Position numbers and translations under genes: made by a program. A DNA stretch of 38,678 nt, from NCBI GenBank assembly GCA_019648995.1, contig BLXT01000264.1, positions 130,471 to 169,148 on the forward strand, written 5' to 3'. The notes under the pieces are model-generated. The model searched no databases. It was not told the origin of the DNA and was given only the letters and a program-made list of their open reading frames with translations. The stretch comes from Plakobranchus ocellatus. Taxonomy: Eukaryota > Mollusca > Gastropoda > Plakobranchidae. Below, one piece after another: positions 11,252-21,537 of this stretch; the stretch's first letter is position 1; each line of letters opens with the position of its first letter.

Positions 11252-11252
<1 letters not shown>
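11034..11252 (+). pseudogene. C-terminal remnant of a non-LTR retrotransposon (LINE) polyprotein
   Basis: The open frame from 11034 reads MDDLEHIIKNGI, then RVKTRGGCPKRRWSEDTIYH, then GMVQDRTPFKKAV. This follows the familiar end of LINE endonuclease/reverse transcriptase proteins, where an RGRPRRRWxEDI-like basic motif is followed some 25-30 residues later by an AxDRxxWRxLV-like motif. Here the Trp of the second motif is Phe and the product runs into a (GA)n microsatellite, so it is a 5'-truncated, decayed fragment. No reverse transcriptase or endonuclease domain is present upstream. The clade (Jockey, CR1 or RTE-like) cannot be set from this piece. Confidence 0.65.

Positions 11253-11302
<50 letters not shown>
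11253..11302 (+). repeat. (GA)n microsatellite
   Basis: About 25 uninterrupted AG units directly follow the LINE remnant, consistent with a simple-sequence tail that later expanded. Confidence 0.97.
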
Positions 11303-11305
<3 letters not shown>

Positions 11306-11733
11306 GGGGAGGGGGGGTGCAGACAGAGAGGTAGATGACCAAGACATGATATCTGCCCTTTTCTCATCTTTTATATAACTTCTCCTTTTACACCTGGTCG
11401 ACTCGCACTTGTTAATTAGAGATTCTAAATCTATCTTAAAAATATAAAAGATGTGTCCTCTGCATTAAGCCATTCCAGGATACTTGAAGCTGTTTACCTG
11501 TTTACTTGTTTATTAATGTCATCATTGGCATGCTCCAATTCCAAAATGTTTTGCAACATCTTTTTCGATTTTGCCGTTAATATTGGTCAAGTCAGATAGC
11601 TGTTAAAAACATCAATAATTAAACCTTTTGAATTTCGATGCGAAGATGAATTACCCAGAGAAAAAAACTCCAGAGACAATCTTGATGTGTGCATCTCTCG
11701 CTTTAGCTCGCCAATCCTGCTTTCACACAAGTG

Positions 11734-11885
11734 GGGGCATCGAGGGCACAGTGGATATCCAACCGGCCCTAAGATCTGCAGGGTCCATTTTGTCGTGGGT
11801 TCGAGCCCTGGTGTGCTGGAGGGTTTGCAAGCCTGAGATCACTTTGTTGTGGACAAGCTACATACTATACATATATTAAAAACAA
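11734..11885 (+). mobile_element. Second tRNA-derived SINE (different family)
   Basis: A tRNA-like head contains an A-box-like GGGCACAGTGG (11744-11754) and a B box GGTTCGAGCCC (11798-11808) 44 bp apart. The unit starts GGGGGCATCGAGG and ends in an AT-rich tail near 11885. It lacks the body of the 10.4-kb SINE, so it is a separate family or a short head-only fragment. No clear target-site duplication was found. Confidence 0.6.
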
Positions 11886-12660
11886 AACCAATCCTCATAA
11901 ATTTTACAAAAATCGCAAAAAAAACCCCAAAAAACATCTATGTGGTTGATAAAAATTCTTCTTTTTTTTTTACACTTTAGCCATTAAACAATAAGGTGTT
12001 CAAAATCAAAACATATATCCATTGCCGATAATTCTTAATTGTGATGAGCTGCTCAATTTACAGTCTTTCAAACATTATTGACCATTTCCATTTACAAGTA
12101 CTTCTCTACAATTTCGCTATGGCTGAGGGAGCTTGAACCTGGCGTCAAACTAAGCCCGTCGCTTGTATGATCTATACAATGTACATGTAGTAATATCCAT
12201 CAGCAGTGAGCAGTCTAAAAAAACACCGCGAAAAAATTAACAGCAAATTTGCTAATTTAACACTGCCGCTATAGATTCTCGTAGGCGAAGTAAAAATCGC
12301 TCTAAATCTGTGTAAGTTTGGCTTGTTTTTAATACTCAAAGCATAAGCAACCGACCTTGTACTTTATATGAATTAGGCCCCTATACAAGATCTAGTTAGG
12401 AAAAAGATCTAGATCTAGTAATTTTATAGAATGATGTAGATAAAGGCCGCTCTGACGAATTGTGATCCCATTAGATCTAGATATCTAGATCTAGGTCCAA
12501 TCGATCAAGTCAAAAGGGTCTGCTAAATTCTAGACTTAGCAATCTGATTTCAGGCTTAAAATCTTGGCCTCTTGTTTGTAATATAAAGATACATATGTAG
12601 AATGTATCAAGGCCAATAGATATCAGGATAATCCGGAAACAGGCCCTATGACATCTAGAT
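11886..12660. other. SUB1 upstream region and probable noncoding first exon
   Basis: The stretch 12180-12311 has more CpG than its surroundings (CACCGCG, CTGCCGC, CTCGTAGGCG) and ends at a good donor, ATCTGT|GTAAGT (GT at 12312). Because SUB1 exon 2 begins with an acceptor upstream of the ATG, a noncoding exon 1 is required; this is the best candidate seen. 12380-12540 and 12651-12668 hold AGATCTAGATCT-type words. Confidence 0.4.
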
Positions 12661-12667
12661 CTAGATC

Positions 12668-12780
12668 TTTCTTCTTTAGGTGCCTTGCCTGGTCCTTTGG
12701 AACAGACACTGTCGATCATGGTCCTCCACCCAAACATCTATTCTTAGTTTATTAAAGTTGTCGTCGCTACCCTGACTTTT
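12668..12780 (-). repeat. Dispersed repeat, copy 2 (possible LINE 3' end)
   Basis: This is a diverged copy of the element at 10049-10154, with small indels. The minus-strand peptide GWRTMIDSVCSK parallels WKNVIVNVCS of the other copy, so a decayed coding tail is plausible. The frame is broken by stops. Confidence 0.5.
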
Positions 12781-14097
12781 ACAAAAAAAAAACAAACCAG
12801 ATATTCTAGATCTATATCTGCTTAATTATTGGATCCATTTTAAAAACCAAACTAAATTTAGGTTTCATTATTTTTTAAATGATGGGTGAGTGTCAAATAA
12901 ATTACTCTGTGCCATTTAGATCTAGAATTTTTTTAAATTTTTTTTTTTTATAAATTTTAATTTAAATTTATTTACAATATTTAAATTAACCAATGCATTT
13001 AGGATATATTTTGCACATAAAATCCAAGAGGTGATAGATCTAAATCTATTTGCAATGGTTTTTTTTTCTTTGGGAAGGGGGGGGGGGGGACTTCTATGTC
13101 TATTTGAATTTCATCAGAACGAAATAGAAATATTGATGAAATGAATAAGAAACAAAAATTCCAGTCATGGAAAATATTTCATTTTATTTTAGGACTGCTT
13201 TGCTCCATATTATGAAAAAAATGAAGGCAATTTTGGCTCCTTGAGGCAAAAAGAGGATGTTGGATTGGATCAATTAACTCATACAATAAAATAAGAAATA
13301 TTGACAGCCTGATGAATGATACTTGATAATAATTTTTTTATCTAGTAGTTCTGTAGAATGGAATGGTAATCATTTAACATAATACCTGAAACTTACGGGC
13401 CAATGCCAAGATAAAATCTATGACCATTGAATGAAGGCTAAATAGTGGTTTTCAATTTCATGACTGTCTAGTGTAGATCAGATTAAAATAGATCTCAAGG
13501 TGGATATTAGATGAAGTCACAGCCTTTGTGGGCAAGTAATATTGTTTGAATGCCAGATCAGCGACATTCAGACTGGAAAATTTACCCAAATAAAAAATTA
13601 ATAAGTATTTCTAAGACTCTCTGAAGACTTTGCTGAAAGATTTCGACTAACTTTGCTTCATGGTAGCAAACAGCCCAAGACATAGATGCATGGCCAGCAG
13701 ACATCCTTAAGGTGAAAAGTCTTATGAGGCAAGCAGGATTGCGACAGCGAAGCAAGGAAGGTCAAGGTCCCAGATATGCCTCCATATCATACCTAAAAAA
13801 ATCTCAAGGTTGTTAAACCTTGGCTTTAATAGACAAATACTCACATGTACACTCAAGATCCCAAGTGCAGATCAAACACCAAGTGAAAATAGATTTATCT
13901 TACTGTGAAGTCCATGGCATTATTCATGTCAAGAATAGAGACATGTATGTTATTTTTTATTAGTACTTAAAGGGTATTACTAGTAGCAATATCCATTGTT
14001 AAGTGGTCTCCAAATTCTTGTTCAGATTCATAATCTTAAAATCTGAAGCAAAGTCTATATATAATTAATACTGCTTATAACTTCCTCCACAATTCAG

Positions 14098-14131
14098 GCA
14101 GACCAAACAAAGAATACCACGCAAAATAATC
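14098..14131 (+). other. SUB1: SUB1 5' UTR part of exon 2
   Basis: The tract cttcctccacaattcag provides an acceptor at 14096-14097. The 34 nt after it, up to the ATG at 14132, contain no other ATG. Confidence 0.65.
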
Positions 14132-14212
14132 ATGCCAAAAACAAAATCGAAGGAGTTGGTATCAGACTCATCCTCAGCATCTGGGTCAGAATCTGGAAGT
14201 GAGGAAGAAAAG
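14132..14212 (+). CDS. SUB1: SUB1 coding exon 1
   Basis: 27 codons from MPKTKSKEL to GSEEEK, ending at a phase-0 donor AAG|gtatta. It encodes the acidic serine-rich N-terminus. Confidence 0.93.
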
Positions 14213-17200
14213 GTATTATAATGTCATCATTATTTACACTAGATTTAGGTTGTGATTTAGATCTCGTTAAAACTCGTTTTTGTTTTTTTCTGTAACAAAA
14301 CGCCGAATATCAAAGCTTGAATATTCAGAGCTTTTTTATTTGGAAAAACTCTCTAAGCTGAGGTAGCTTTTAAATGATTTTGACGAGATAAATAATATAG
14401 TGAAAGCAGCTATGGAAAGTCAGAAACCTAACTTGTCAGTCAGATTTTTTTTTTATCACTGAAAAAGGGATGCAGTGGTCATATGCATACTGCATATAAT
14501 AATATAATTAGACCCCTTAAAATGCAATATTGTGACCAGGTTTAGTCTTAAAGCAGATACCGAATTTTTTTTATTATTTAATTTACCTTATTTAAATTTT
14601 TTTTTTTGACTCTGTCTAGGCAGAATTTGATATAAATTTTATATGTAGATAATAGTACTAGCATACAAGTCCATTTTAATTATGTACATGATCTACATTT
14701 TGTTTTGTAGAATGTCATGTATACAATAAAACTTTCCTTTGAAATCATGCACAGCCCAAACCAAAGAAACAGAAGACTGAGGCAAAGGCAGAGAAAAAAG
14801 TAAAGGAAAAAGGAAATAAAGGAGGCCCTACTAGAGGTGAAAACGGGGAGTATATGTTTGAGGTAAGCAAATCCTAGGCCAGTGCAACTTTGCACATTAG
14901 TGAGTTTACTATAAGATACAATAAATGTATCTTTTTGTAGCAGTGCGCCTATTTTGTGGTGGTGCTTCATTTTAGGATACTATAGAAGTACTCCTTTTCA
15001 AATACAGTGCATCCCATTGATATCGCAATCATGTATCATGTATATTGACATTCTACATATAATCATACTCAAATCAAGTCCCAATTCTTTTCTTGTAATT
15101 TGTCCAAAAAAGAAAAAAAAAACTTTGTTATTATATTGACATGTAATCCCTACTCTTTCTATCATATCAATTTTGTATGTTTCCCATGGTAGATTTTATG
15201 TACTGTCAATACAAGTTCTAGTCAGGAAACTCTTTCCGTCAGACTTTTCTCACTATTATAAAAAGAAAGCAAATCATTTACTTAAGGTGCATCTACTAAT
15301 GCTTGAAACAGTGTAAAATACTTTGAAAACTTTGAGGAAAGTAAAGGAAGGTGAAATAAAAACAAAAAGCATTTCTCCCTCTTTTTCTTTGATTTTGATG
15401 TTCAAGATCCCTTTACATGGACATGCTATCATTATCAATACCCCCTTTCATATTGATGTATCCAAAATGCACTTGATAGGATTTAAACCAAAACAATAGC
15501 AACAAAAAAAAAACACTTTGATTTTGAACCCACAGTCCATATGTACAAAGCATATTTGATTAAAGTGATGATAAGACAAGTTATTAGAAAAGTTCTGGTA
15601 TTTGCGAAATTCAAAATATTCTGCAATAAGAAGTCAAAACTGTCAGGATTTCAAATTGCAGTCACCTTTATTATCATAAAAAATGCAGATAATCATTCAA
15701 AAGCCTATTTAAACTTGTCTCAGCTTGTAAGCTTGTTCTTTTTAAAAATAAATGGCAGGTGTGATACAATGACTGGATAAAGAGGAGATGAAAAGACAAA
15801 TAATTATTTGGACAAAAGGAAAAAAAACCTAAATAGGTTGAAGGTGGATTCTGTTAAAAATCAAAGAGCAGGGAAACAGTAGTTTTTTAAACTTTATTTT
15901 CTTTTTGAATAATGGTTTTCTTTTCAATGAAATCAGTCACATGTAAAATATCCTTTTATATGAGTGAGCATTTACTCTGTATTTTACAGTTGTCTCTTAT
16001 TTTTCCAGCTTTCACCTATGAGATTTGTGACAATAAGTGAATTTAAAGGGCGTACTTTCATTGGCATCAGAGAGTTTTATGAAAAAGATGGAAAGAAACT
16101 GCCAGGGAAGAAAGGTTTGTGAAAAATCAGACAGTTTACAAGGCAAAGTAAATTTTATCCATCCTTGAGGCTACCCTCATAATTATTAAAACCGATATTA
16201 AAACTCTAAAGAAATGTCAGGCCACTTAAAGGCATGAACTGCACTCATTAAATTGCATTATCTTGGAGCAGTTTGGCAATTTTTTAGGAGTTTCATGTGA
16301 AAATACAAATGTGATACCAATATTAATAAGCAAGCAACAATTTTTTTTTTGCCTGAAGATCTCATGAGGTTAAACAATCAAAGTGACAACATTAAAAGGA
16401 AAAAAAAGTGCAGCCCACTTGCTTTACTTGAATATGCACCGTATGAATGAGACTGAGTTTGAAATAAGCATATTGGCCATGAAGTGAACCCTTAAGGATG
16501 AAGAAATAATCAAAATGTTTCTTTTATCCTAGTCATTTTATTTGGATTCAGAGTTGCCAGGTGCTAGGATAATAACAATTAAGTTATACATAAAATTTAA
16601 TTGTAACTATAACTTATAAAAATATAGTTGAAAATATCTAGCATGTTTGCCAGTTTTCTCACATGACTTTTAAATATTGAGTAAATCACATTCTGTATAC
16701 CTTTTAGATGTCATGGCTCAACTGCTCTTGCAGCTGGATCGCTGATAAGCTTTACCACATTCATAGAGTATGAATTTTGAAATCAATTATATTCGAAACC
16801 AACACGTTAGTTTTTTGGATCCTGTGACATGCATCAAAAGTAGACAAATTTATAATTATGCCACTCTCCCACTCACCCACAAACACCCTTCCATCTCCTT
16901 ATGACGCACACGCACACAATCTTCAAAAAAGGGTTTAGTGATTCCTAAGTTGCTTTATCCTTAGAAAAGTTGGATAAGTATCCTACTTATTCTTCCTTAT
17001 TTCTTTTAAAACAAATGCGCATGTGTGTGTGGGCACATGCACACGCATGCCCACACATTGGCTAGTTTCTGATAACTAATGGCTTACAAAATTTAAAAAT
17101 CCAAACCTGATCATTGTGATTTAAAGGTGCCTTTAAATCAAAGTTTTTCCATTTGCCAAACTAGTTATACTCTATTGATCTTCACTTCCCTCCCATTCTG

Positions 17201-17787
17201 TATTAGTTCAGTAGACCTGTGGCGCCAATGATAGATGAAATAGAGTGGAACATTTTAAAACCAAAATTGAAGGGACCCAAAAAAAATTATTTTAATTTAA
17301 TCATATTTTAGTTAGCCATTTTGTTCATTTTTTGGGGGGTGGTGTGGGGGTTGGGTTCAAAAGTGTCACTGTATTATTCAAAGCACTGATTAGGTGTCTC
17401 TTCCTGTTCCAAATATCAATTGAATGCCCCTCAGATCTGCCTATATGAATTTCACATTTGTACTTCGGTTATTTTAATTATTATTATAAACATTTTTTGT
17501 TCTTTAAATATGATGATTAGGCCTTTTTTGATCTCCCCTATTCATAGACATGTCAGATCTTTATTATCGCTTGTTAAAATTCAAAAGAAGGTATTCCCAT
17601 TTTTTTGTCACAAATGTCTTCAGCTTACCTTTTTTTTTATAAAGATCAAGGTATCATAACTCTGTAAGTAATTTTTCCCCTCTTTTCCTTTCTCTCTATT
17701 TCTCTAGGTATCAGCCTAACTCCAGATCAATGGCAACGGCTAAAAGATAGCATATCAGAGATTGATGAATGTTTGGAGAAATTTTAA
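14132..17787 (+). CDS. SUB1: SUB1 / PC4 transcriptional coactivator (p15), 4 coding exons, 124 aa
   Basis: Exons 14132-14212, 14755-14862, 16009-16114 and 17708-17787 join in frame (81+108+106+80 nt) to 124 residues plus TAA; human SUB1 is 127. Residues 1-27 are a Ser/Asp/Glu-rich acidic region ([16 protein letters not shown]) matching the CK2-phosphorylated SEAC segment. Residues 28-50 are Lys-rich. From about residue 62 comes the PC4 single-stranded DNA-binding domain: [39 protein letters not shown] and a C-terminal helix ([12 protein letters not shown]). SUB1 is a nuclear protein that links activators to the RNA polymerase II machinery, binds single-stranded and melted DNA and aids genome stability. 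All introns are GT-AG. The gene is complete apart from an uncertain noncoding first exon. Confidence 0.95.
14213..14754 (+). other. SUB1: SUB1 intron between coding exons 1 and 2
   Basis: A 542-bp AT-rich GT-AG intron. No embedded gene or element recognised. Confidence 0.85.
14755..14862 (+). CDS. SUB1: SUB1 coding exon 2
   Basis: 36 codons between catgcacag and gtaagc, phase 0 on both sides. It encodes the Lys-rich linker and the first residues of the PC4 domain (GENGEYMFE). Confidence 0.93.
14863..16008 (+). other. SUB1: SUB1 intron between coding exons 2 and 3
   Basis: A 1.15-kb AT-rich intron. TACAGTGCATCCCATTG near 15004 is weakly reminiscent of a pogo-type terminus but has no partner. 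Nothing else seen. Confidence 0.85.
16009..16114 (+). CDS. SUB1: SUB1 coding exon 3
   Basis: The acceptor is ttttccag and the donor AAAG|gtttgt. It encodes the beta-sheet core [17 protein letters not shown] through KLPGKK and leaves one base (G) of the next Gly codon. Confidence 0.94.
16115..17707 (+). other. SUB1: SUB1 intron between coding exons 3 and 4
   Basis: A 1.6-kb intron. It contains a perfect 10-bp inverted repeat (TGTGTGGGCA at 17026-17035, TGCCCACACA at 17048-17057) within alternating purine-pyrimidine DNA. No gene seen. Confidence 0.85.
17026..17057. repeat. Inverted repeat with 12-nt loop
   Basis: Perfect 10-bp arms TGTGTGGGCA and TGCCCACACA lie in a GT/CA-rich stretch, able to form a hairpin. 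Likely a simple-sequence by-product in the intron. Confidence 0.8.
17708..17787 (+). CDS. SUB1: SUB1 coding exon 4, with stop
   Basis: The acceptor tttctctag is followed by GT completing Gly, then [19 protein letters not shown] and the C-terminus, ending in TAA at 17785-17787. Confidence 0.95.
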
Positions 17788-19680
17788 ATCGAATCATATC
17801 AATTCATATACAGAATTGGACATTGTTTCTTTTTGCTTTTTGATGTTGTAACGTCTACATTTCACTACTCCTGTATTTAAATTCTCATACAAAAGTCATA
17901 TTTCTGTTTATGGCATGCCACATTATTTTACATCAAGATTGCAAAACACAAACTTCAAATTTATATATTGAATAGTATTCTGAGCTTACTTTTGTGACAC
18001 AACAGATGGTACTGATTGTGCTAAGAGGACTAGCATGAAACAAGTTTTAGCCAGCCATGGCATGCCATATTATTTTACATCAAGATTACAAAACACAAAC
18101 AGCTTCATATTTCTATATTGAATAGTATTCTGTGCTTACTTTTGTGACAAAACAGATGGTACTGATTGTACTGAGAGGAATAGCATGAAACAAGTTTTAG
18201 CCAGCCAAATTGCGTATTCCAGGAGCCAGTGAAGAGAAAATGAATCTCTAACTCTGATTACCAGTCTGGTGTACTTTTTTGGTTGTGCAACTTTTTATGC
18301 AATTTATTTTGTATTAGATATGCTGTGCAAGTTTGCTACTGTTGCCTTGTAGTGGAAGGGCTGCATATGTTCAAAAACAAAAAAAATACTTAGTACAATC
18401 GGTGACCTAAGCAGAGTGGTGCAGACTTACTCATATGAAAAACATTCTTACAATTATTTTTTTTTGGTTGACCCAAATGAAAATAGAAACAAAACCCTTT
18501 GCCTTTCTGCTCTGAAAATATGTTTCGTTAAATCATACTCATAATGCTTGTTTTGATATGATTGTGGCTGAGGGATGTTGCTTCATGTTTTGATAAGCTT
18601 TAAGTAACATGAGGTCTTGAAATTTTTAATTGAAGAGTGAAAAAGGTTTCATGCATATACTTGTATCAATTTACGATCTTTCATATTTTTTTCATATTAA
18701 TTAAATGTGTTATACCACTAAAAAAATCACTTTTGGGTGCAAGAATAGTAGTGTAACGAAGATATAGAATTTTGCAATGAACCACATTCAATTTCTCTAA
18801 CAATCTCTAGGAGATTTAATAATACTTAAAATGTATGGTTGGAGCTGTAAGACATACACAAGTTTTTTTTCTGTGGCTGATTTTCCGCAAAAGTTATCAT
18901 TTTGTGGTGACTTCAGACACTTCACAAATGATGTACAAAAGTTCTCAAGCTTAGGATTCAGAACAACCAGTTTGGAAATGCATTGTTATACATCTTGAGA
19001 TCATTGGGAGTAAATCAAATGTCACACAACAATTAGGAAAAAGGTCCTTTAATTTGTTTTTTCCCTCTTTTTTATATCGTTTCAACAACTTAATGCTTAC
19101 ACAGTGCACACCTGATAATTCAACATCAAAGGGATCAGGCTGTACATGTCAAATTTTGAAAAAAAAGCTACAGAGAAAAAAAAAAAGGGAGGGTGAGTAG
19201 GGTGGATTGTCTTTTGCCTAAGTATTAATAATTAAACATAACAGCACTAACAAGGTCTTTTCCTTGCAGCCAGCACACACACACATACACTCATGCATAT
19301 CTGCCATCCCCACATATTGCAGTGTTAAGTCTAGGCCAGTGAGCTTAAATCTATGCCCAGCCAAGTGTCACACCTTTTTTCTCTCTTCCTCCCCCCTACC
19401 CTCCATCCCGAATCTGATCACCCCCACAGTGACTCAATCACAATGAATAGTCTGTGTTATTGGGCACATTAATTTTTCTGTGACTAGCGGTCAGGCAAAA
19501 GCAATTTAGTTTTGTTTTATCTGGAAACTGGATGGGAACTGTCTAATTAAGAGGAATGAGCCGAGCAGCATGTCGATTTGGGCAAAGTTTTGTTAGGAAA
19601 AACTTAGAGGGAATTATGTGGGACTTTGTAAGTGCGTTGAATTGTGAGGATGTCAAATAAAGTGGAGTGCACTATAATAT
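17788..19680 (+). other. SUB1: Probable SUB1 3' UTR
   Basis: Noncoding DNA after the SUB1 stop. AATAAA at 19656-19661 is a candidate poly(A) signal, which would give a 1.9-kb 3' UTR. It includes the 147-bp tandem duplication at 17911-18207. Extent inferred from the motif only. Confidence 0.4.
17911..18207 (+). repeat. Two-copy tandem duplication (about 147 bp) after the SUB1 stop
   Basis: Copy 1 (17911-18057) and copy 2 (18058-18207) share TGGCATGCCA[C/T]ATTATTTTA, TGAATAGTATTCTG, ACAGATGGTACTGATTGT and CATGAAACAAGTTTTAGCC, with scattered substitutions and a 3-bp length difference. The divergence is low, so the duplication is fairly recent. Confidence 0.95.
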
Positions 19681-20170
19681 TTAGGCACAGAATCGAACAT
19701 TTTTCTAGCTTTCTTCATTGCAAAGAGCTTTGAGAATGCAATTTTGGGCAATATGAATAGTTTAAAAGGTTCAAATTAAAAATGTGACTTACAATTTTAT
19801 TTTGATTGCCTTTAAGATTTAAAAATGTCAACAAAATTTTTGTTCTTTCTTTTTTTTTTTTTTAAATGAACATTCATTTTTTTTACTTGGCATTTGATAT
19901 TTAGGGAATTGTTCTTTTGTTTCCAAACAAAGGCAAAGAGCCCCAAAAAATTGTCTCGACTGTTTTCTTCTCTTGACTGCAACATTAGATATACATTGCA
20001 TTTACACTGCATTATTTTTACATTGGAAATGGGTTTAGGGGAAGGAGTGGGGTTGGTGGTAAGAGCATTTTGTTATCTTCAGTGTATATCATTTATATGC
20101 TGTATTATAATCATACCAAAACACATTTTAAAGGGCACATCATGTAACACTTCCCATCTGATTTGTATTA

Positions 20171-20196
20171 CAGTGGAACTTGGCTACAACGGGACC
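20171..20196 (+). repeat. Left terminal inverted repeat of the pogo-like element
   Basis: It starts CAGTGGAACTTGG directly after TA and ends ACAACGGGACC, matching the opposite end in inverted orientation. Confidence 0.8.
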
Positions 20197-20551
20197 CATA
20201 AGGGCATGGTGCACAGTCCCGTTATAAGCAAGGCCCGTTGTAAAAATAAAAGAAAGATATCCTTGAAAACGGCACCTTACAAAAAATTAACCCCCTTTAA
20301 TACATCGTATTATATTTTTCATTGCATTGTGTGTGTGAATTGTTTTGTCTGTCTGTATTTATTGGTTTATGGGTTTTTTTTCTTGTGCCTATGTCTTTTG
20401 TGTGGTGTTTTTCTTCCCTTTTTACATTTTCTTTTTTTTTTTTTCTTTTAAGTTGTTTTTAGTAGGAGTAGTAGGCTACATTATGTATTTAAGTGGGTCC
20501 AGAATATGGTGTTTTACAATGCTTGGTTAAACCAAGTATGCAAACAGCGAT

Positions 20552-20760
20552 CTAATTTCTGAGACCTGTTGTTTTCAGTCGCTTCCGATCAGGTTGAAAG
20601 TTGCCAATGGTGAGGGCTGACATGATAGCATCCTTGTCTTTCAATTCAAGAATGTATAAAGTGTTCCTGACGAAATCTCATAATCTCGACAGATCTGGGC
20701 TTTTGACTTTACTTTCTTGTTCACCTCCTCAATGATTTTGACCTTTACAAAGAAAAACAT
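20552..20760 (-). pseudogene. Relict pogo/CENP-B type helix-turn-helix of a transposase
   Basis: Read on the minus strand from about 20755: FVKVKIIEEVNKKVKSKAQI, then CRDYEISSGTLYTFL, the pattern of the N-terminal psq/CENP-B HTH (helix, Ala-x-x-Cys/Phe, turn, Ser-x-Thr-Leu-x-x-x-Leu). A frame shift follows; reading resumes in another frame with KDKDAIMSALTIGNFQPDRK and ends at TAG (20552-20554). The start of the reading frame is unclear. This domain binds the terminal repeats in pogo transposases. The break shows it is nonfunctional. Confidence 0.7.
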
Positions 20761-21509
20761 TTCCTTATTCTTGATTCCATGCTGGATAAACACAGGCTAA
20801 GACCGCAATCAAACGTAGGCTTAGAAATTTAGATCTAGAGATCTATTCATTAATGCGAACTGCGAGCATCACAGCGAGACTGAGAGATAAGAGGCAATTT
20901 CGCAAAACACTGGACCTAGCGATGCTTTCTTTGATCATTGAGTCAGTGAGTGACAACCACAATGGTGTAAATGTAAGCCTAATTGAAATCTATAGGCATT
21001 GAACAAAATAGACGCACCCCAACGGCTTGAAAAGTTGAATGCGCCCAGTCTCTTCCTCATCAGCCCCACCCTCACTCTCTTACACTACCAATCACACACA
21101 CTGACAGTCACAGTCACACACGCCTCTTGCTAGCCTACGGCTGACGGACGATTCACCACTTAGTCCCATGCCTTTTTTGCCAATCCAAGTCGCCAGTGTT
21201 GCATCATTCTCTTTCACCCCCCGATGCGCAAGGTGTTCATTGGCTATTAGTTTGAATGAAAGTACCGAAACAGACCATGGCTTTATCTCCTTTGTATCAA
21301 TACCGATGATACATTGCAGAGCTATAGTCCGTTTCGCGAATCAATTTTTAGGCCTAGGCTTAGGCCTTTGTACGAAGCTGGGTCCCGCTGTAGGCAAGCT
21401 TATCATGTGGTAGATACCGTTCTAGCGAAAATAAAATATAAAGGATATATAAGGGAAAATAACGGGCTTGTGTCAAGGTCCCGTTGCATGCAAGGTCCCG
21501 TTGTAACCA

Positions 21510-21535
21510 GGTCCCGTTGTAGGTGAGCTCTACTG
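21510..21535 (-). repeat. Right terminal inverted repeat of the pogo-like element
   Basis: On the minus strand it starts CAGTAGAGCTCACC and ends ACAACGGGACC, followed by TA outside the element. Confidence 0.8.
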
Positions 21536-21537
21536 TA

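Larger units (their letters stand above)
20171..21535 (-). mobile_element. Internally deleted pogo-like (Tc1/mariner superfamily) DNA transposon
   Basis: The left end CAGTGGAACTTGGCTACAAC and the reverse complement of the right end, CAGTAGAGCTCACCTACAAC, match at 21 of their first 26 positions. Both are followed by CGGGACC, and TA dinucleotides flank the element (20169-20170, 21536-21537), the Tc1/mariner-type target duplication. ACAACGGGACC is repeated near both ends (three or more copies at the right), likely transposase-binding sites. The interior carries a minus-strand relict of the transposase N-terminus (separate entry) but no DDE catalytic domain, so at 1365 bp it is a deletion derivative unable to move alone. 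Confidence 0.82.

Noticed and set aside
15004-15045. Pogo-like terminus TACAGTGCATCCC in a SUB1 intron
   Set aside because: Only a few bases resemble a terminus, and no inverted partner was found.
19894-20451. 185-residue plus-strand ORF
   Set aside because: It crosses the left end of the pogo-like element and ends in T-rich low-complexity DNA; no conserved domain.
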